This document shows, one piece after another, positions 60,812 through 64,000 of a stretch of 64,000 nt of DNA; the stretch's first letter is position 1, and each line of letters opens with the position of its first letter. Source of the stretch: Axinella damicornis (taxonomy: Eukaryota; Porifera; Demospongiae; Axinellida; Axinellidae); the NCBI GenBank assembly GCA_963931865.1, contig OZ007505.1:6323273-6387272 (forward strand), written 5' to 3'. The notes beneath the pieces are model-generated. The model did no database searches. It was not told the DNA's origin and was given only the letters and a program-made list of their open reading frames with translations. Made by a program: the position numbers and the translations under genes.

Positions 60812-63800
60812 CTCTTCACCCTCTCCTCCTTCCCCCCTCTCCTCGCTCTCCCCCTCGCCTCCCTCCCCCTATCATCCCTCCCCCCTTCCTCCTCTCCTCC
60901 CCTCCACCTAGACAAATCTGCAGGTGGCAAGTTCTCGAATGAGTTTGAGGAGGCCTCACAGAAGCTGCAAGACTACTGCGAGTGTCTGGGCATTGAGGTC
61001 AACGAGCGTATCAACATCCTGGAAATGCTCCGAGAGTGCCAGGGCTACCTCAGTCTCCGCCTCTCAGAGTTTCAGCACACCACCAAGGTTGGTGTGGTTA
61101 TGGCCGAGCTGTGAGGCATTAGGTTCAACACTGCAGTCTCGGTTGAACCTCTGCCTGCTCGAAGCCTGTGTCCTCACTGGGTATTGTGATCTGGCTAATA
61201 CAGTTAATGTCTCTCACATTCGCTGTTCGTAAAGAAAGTGGGTGGAGCATCCTAGATGTCATTAATTTTGTAGAGCTATTCCGGTCGCCTTTAATGAGGA
61301 CCCACTGCTATTATTCTCCATTTGCGCGCACACACGCAACACCATATACCACCGTCACACATCACATACTCACATACACACATCACACACTCACCAACAC
61401 ACATCACACACACACATCACACACACACACACACACACACATCACACACACACATCACACACACACATCACACACACACATCACACACACAGAACTTTAA
61501 GGCACTGGGGGCCACAGTGAATGAGCTAAAGGAGAAGCTACAACAGCGCTCAAAAGAACTGGAACGAGCACAGAGCACGGCGACCTCTGACCCCAGTGCC
61601 AAGGAGGACATTACTGATGTGGGGGACATGGAGATTGAGTCGGACAATGAGAGTCAGGAGGATGCTAGCAGGGTTGGTAGGGCCCCTCCTCCACAGCAGG
61701 GTGTGATGTTGCCGGTGCGTCATCCCCTACAGCAGCGTGTCATGATGCCTGCTCCCGTGCTGATACCAGGGGGGAGTATGAACTCACAGCCAATGCTCCA
61801 ACCTCCGATGTTCCGGCAGCAGCTCTCTCCACCTCTGCCAAATATTTCCCCCTTCCTCCCAAGACCCGCTCCTCATTCGTTCCTCCGACCAGAAATGCCC
61901 GCAATGCACCCACGGTACCAGACTCCCCCCATCCCACTGCCCCCACAGAACCCTGGCATGCCGATGGGAGGAAATTTCCAGTCCCAGAATCAAACTCAAC
62001 CTCAACTCGGTGAACTGAGGAAATCCAACACCATCAGTGCTCCACCCATGAATTACCTAGGACAAGTTCCCAAAGCTGCTGAGGCCGCCCAAGGTCCAGC
62101 ACCTCAGAACACCAATTTAATGGCACAGGCAGCAAACCTGGCAGCAGCCACAGGCAGGAACGTCGGGGACTCGACGGTGGTGCACAGCGAGCAAGATGAG
62201 AGCAACGAGGAGCTAAAGAGCACCCTGGATGAGAGATTGAAGAGCCTAATGGCACAGAAAACCTTTAGCAAGGCCATCCTCACGGAGTATTCTGACAGTG
62301 GCTCGGAAGTGGACGGCAAACCTTACAGTCCCTCTGCGGAAGAGCTTTTCATCAGTAACGCCGGCAGTCCTGCAGACGATGACTCTATTCCCACTCCTAG
62401 CATGGAGGCAATGACCCCAGATGACTCCAGCCCGCAGCTCAACATGGCAAACCCCATCCTGCAGGCATTGCTCAAGTCTCCCTCCGACAAGAAATCCAAG
62501 GGGAAGGAGACCCCTCCCCCTCAGACCCAGCCCAGTGAACAGAAGCCTTCTATTCTTCCTGATGTAGACCCTGGCCTACTGCAGTCCATACTCAACAATG
62601 TGAAAACCACCTCTACGGATAGTCCTCTGAAAGGCATCACCGCAGATGTTCATCCGAAAACAGTCACCCCTAATGTTCCTCTCAAAGTGGCCACGCCAAA
62701 TATCTCTCTTGCAAAGAATCTGCCTCCTACCCCACCCTCAACAGTGAAGCAGGGGGTGTTCTCCAACTCTCCTGCAACGGACACCTCTACCCCCAAGCTA
62801 CCACCCAAGGGAGCAGGTCTACCTGCTATTAAAGATCTGAGAATCACACCGACCCTCACCACACTACTGGACGAAATCTTCCCACAGCTCTCAAAGTCTC
62901 TACAAAATGAGCGCAAGAGGAAGCAAGGGCCTAATGAACAGGGGCCACCATCAGAGTCCCCCCTGCCCACTACAAAGGTCCCTCGGATGGACACAGAAGC
63001 TCCGAAGCAACTGACTAATAGTGCATATGGTAGTGCTCCACCTGGTAAGCCAAAGTGTCCTCTACAATGGAGAGGTCTATTTTGGATGATGCTTTATGTG
63101 TTCATGGTTCGCTTAGTTGAGGTGTACACGTATTGTAGTATTCATAGCTGGCTTAGCTGAGGTGTTCTTACTTGCCTCTTTTCCAGGCACTTGGTATGGT
63201 GAGAAGAGCTCCTCTCCCCCTTTTGAGTGCCTGGGAATGACGCTATGTTCTTATGTATAACTAATTGCGTGGATGTGTACACGTGTTGTATGTTCAAGAT
63301 CATATATAGTGTTTGTCCAACCATTCAGGTAATGCTCCAGTTGGTTCCAGGACAGTCGGACCAAGTGAGGGAAGTCTGCACGCCCATCCTCCAAGGCCTG
63401 GATTTAATTCAGGTGGTCCTGTACGTCCCCAATTCTCTCCGAGGACTCCTGGAGTCCCTTCAGGATCTAGAATGCTTCCTCCGATCCACGGCACAACAGA
63501 AATGAGACTAACTAGACCGCCTTTCCCTGCCACGTCTCAAGGACCTACAAATAGACTGCCTTTCCCTGCCACATCTCAAGGGCCTATGAACAGACCGCCT
63601 TTCCCTCCCACGTCTCAAGGACCTACAAATAGACCGCCTTTTCCTGCCATATCTCAAGGGCCTATGAACAGACCGCCTTTCCCTCCCACGTCTCAAGGAC
63701 CTACAAATAGACCGCCTTTCCCTGCCAGGTCTCAAGGGCCTATGAACAGACCGCCTTTCACTCCCACGTCTCAAGGACCTACACATAGACTGCCTTTCCT

Positions 63801-64000
63801 CCCCACATCTCAAGGACTTACAAACAGACCACCTTTCTCCCCTGTGTCTCAAGGACCAACAAACAGGCCACCTTTCGCCCAAACTTCTCAAGGACCTACA
63901 AATAGGCCACCTTTTCCCAGGCCTTCCACATCTGCAAACAGACCGCCTTTCCCTCCCATGTCACAAAGACCTACAAATAGACTGCCTTTCCCCCTCACAT
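58815..64000 (+). CDS. RPRD1/2-type CID protein (runs off right edge)
   Basis: Binds the RNA polymerase II C-terminal repeats through a CID and links to CTD dephosphorylation. Exons 58815-58965, 59459-59588, 59768-59868, 60315-60373, 60498-60624, 60912-61087, 61493-63044, then 63329 to beyond the window, all in phase (about 989 aa so far). The CID (residues 1-130) starts MSSFSVQGFQEKLNRL, with TLSLWVIHHKAH, LLFYLANDILQNGRR and IWKERRVYENSFLNELE. A helical RPRD-like region follows (about 150-275), ending in a coiled coil (NELKEKLQQRSKELERA). A long Pro/Ser-rich tail and a 13-residue tandem repeat come next. The long Pro-rich tail resembles RPRD2 more than RPRD1. Divergent from GALT. Confidence 0.88.
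59643..59663. repeat. Poly-C tract in RPRD intron 2
   Basis: About 21 C, starting 54 bp after the exon 2 donor. Confidence 0.85.
60444..60497. repeat. Poly-C plus (CA)n tract forming an RPRD acceptor
   Basis: A C run followed by (CA)n leads straight into the AG of the exon 5 acceptor, so the polypyrimidine tract is replaced by simple repeat. Confidence 0.85.
60781..60911. repeat. Poly-C / CT-rich tract before RPRD exon 6
   Basis: About 28 C then roughly 100 bp of C/T-rich sequence up to the CCTAG acceptor. Confidence 0.85.
61350..61490. repeat. ATCACACACAC microsatellite
   Basis: (CA)n interrupted by AT in register, running into the acceptor of RPRD exon 7. It keeps a spurious ORF open upstream of the real exon. 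Confidence 0.88.
63172..63245. mobile_element. 9-bp-TSD foldback MITE, 74 bp copy
   Basis: TTGCCTCTTTTCCAGGCACT ... GTGCCTGGGAATGACGCTA, flanked by TGTTCTTAC (63163-63171) and TGTTCTTAT (63246-63254). In the last visible RPRD intron. Confidence 0.8.
63505..64000 (+). repeat. 39-bp coding minisatellite in RPRD (13-residue repeat)
   Basis: About 12 units encoding GPTNRPPFPPTSQ-type repeats with alternating M/T and A/P variants. Unit length is a multiple of three, so the frame holds. It continues past the window end. Confidence 0.9.

Overview
This is nuclear DNA from an animal. It carries spliced genes with GT-AG introns, metazoan-specific families (RGM, ZFR, RERG-like) and many dispersed inverted-repeat elements. 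Compact genes with many short introns, close gene spacing, pervasive MITE-like elements and an animal gene set that is only moderately similar to vertebrate proteins suggest an early-branching marine invertebrate, most likely a sponge. The species cannot be read from the sequence.

Layout, left to right: CHD1-type chromatin remodeler (-, runs off the left edge); an unrecognised acidic repeat protein with faint shugoshin-like traits (+); repulsive guidance molecule RGM (-); a large RA-RA-coiled-coil-PDZ-coiled-coil protein (-); sorting nexin 1/2 (+); epsilon-COP/COPE (-); a RERG/RASL-like small GTPase (-); ZFR zinc-finger/DZF RNA-binding protein (-); RNase P subunit RPP14 (+); galactose-1-phosphate uridylyltransferase GALT (-); and an RPRD1/2-type CID protein (+, runs off the right edge). 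Exons were assembled by eye. For nearly every gene all splice phases close and the product has the family's usual length. The genes are mostly housekeeping (chromatin, trafficking, RNA processing, sugar metabolism) with no common pathway. Three head-to-head pairs (CHD1/acidic protein, ZFR/RPP14, GALT/RPRD) share 100-380 bp intergenic regions that are probably bidirectional promoters.

Introns and intergenic DNA hold several families of short non-autonomous transposons. The dominant one is a foldback MITE with ends TAGCCTCGTTCCCAGGC and exact 9-bp target-site duplications. At least 15 copies or fragments of 33-385 bp were found, including a 42-bp tandem concatenation and one copy sitting on the GALT exon-10 splice donor. 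A MULE-like transposase fragment with composite TIRs, a hAT-type MITE with an 8-bp duplication, and several other TIR/palindrome families are also present. Minisatellites and long poly-C/poly-G tracts are common in introns. No prokaryotic features, CRISPR arrays or rRNA were seen.
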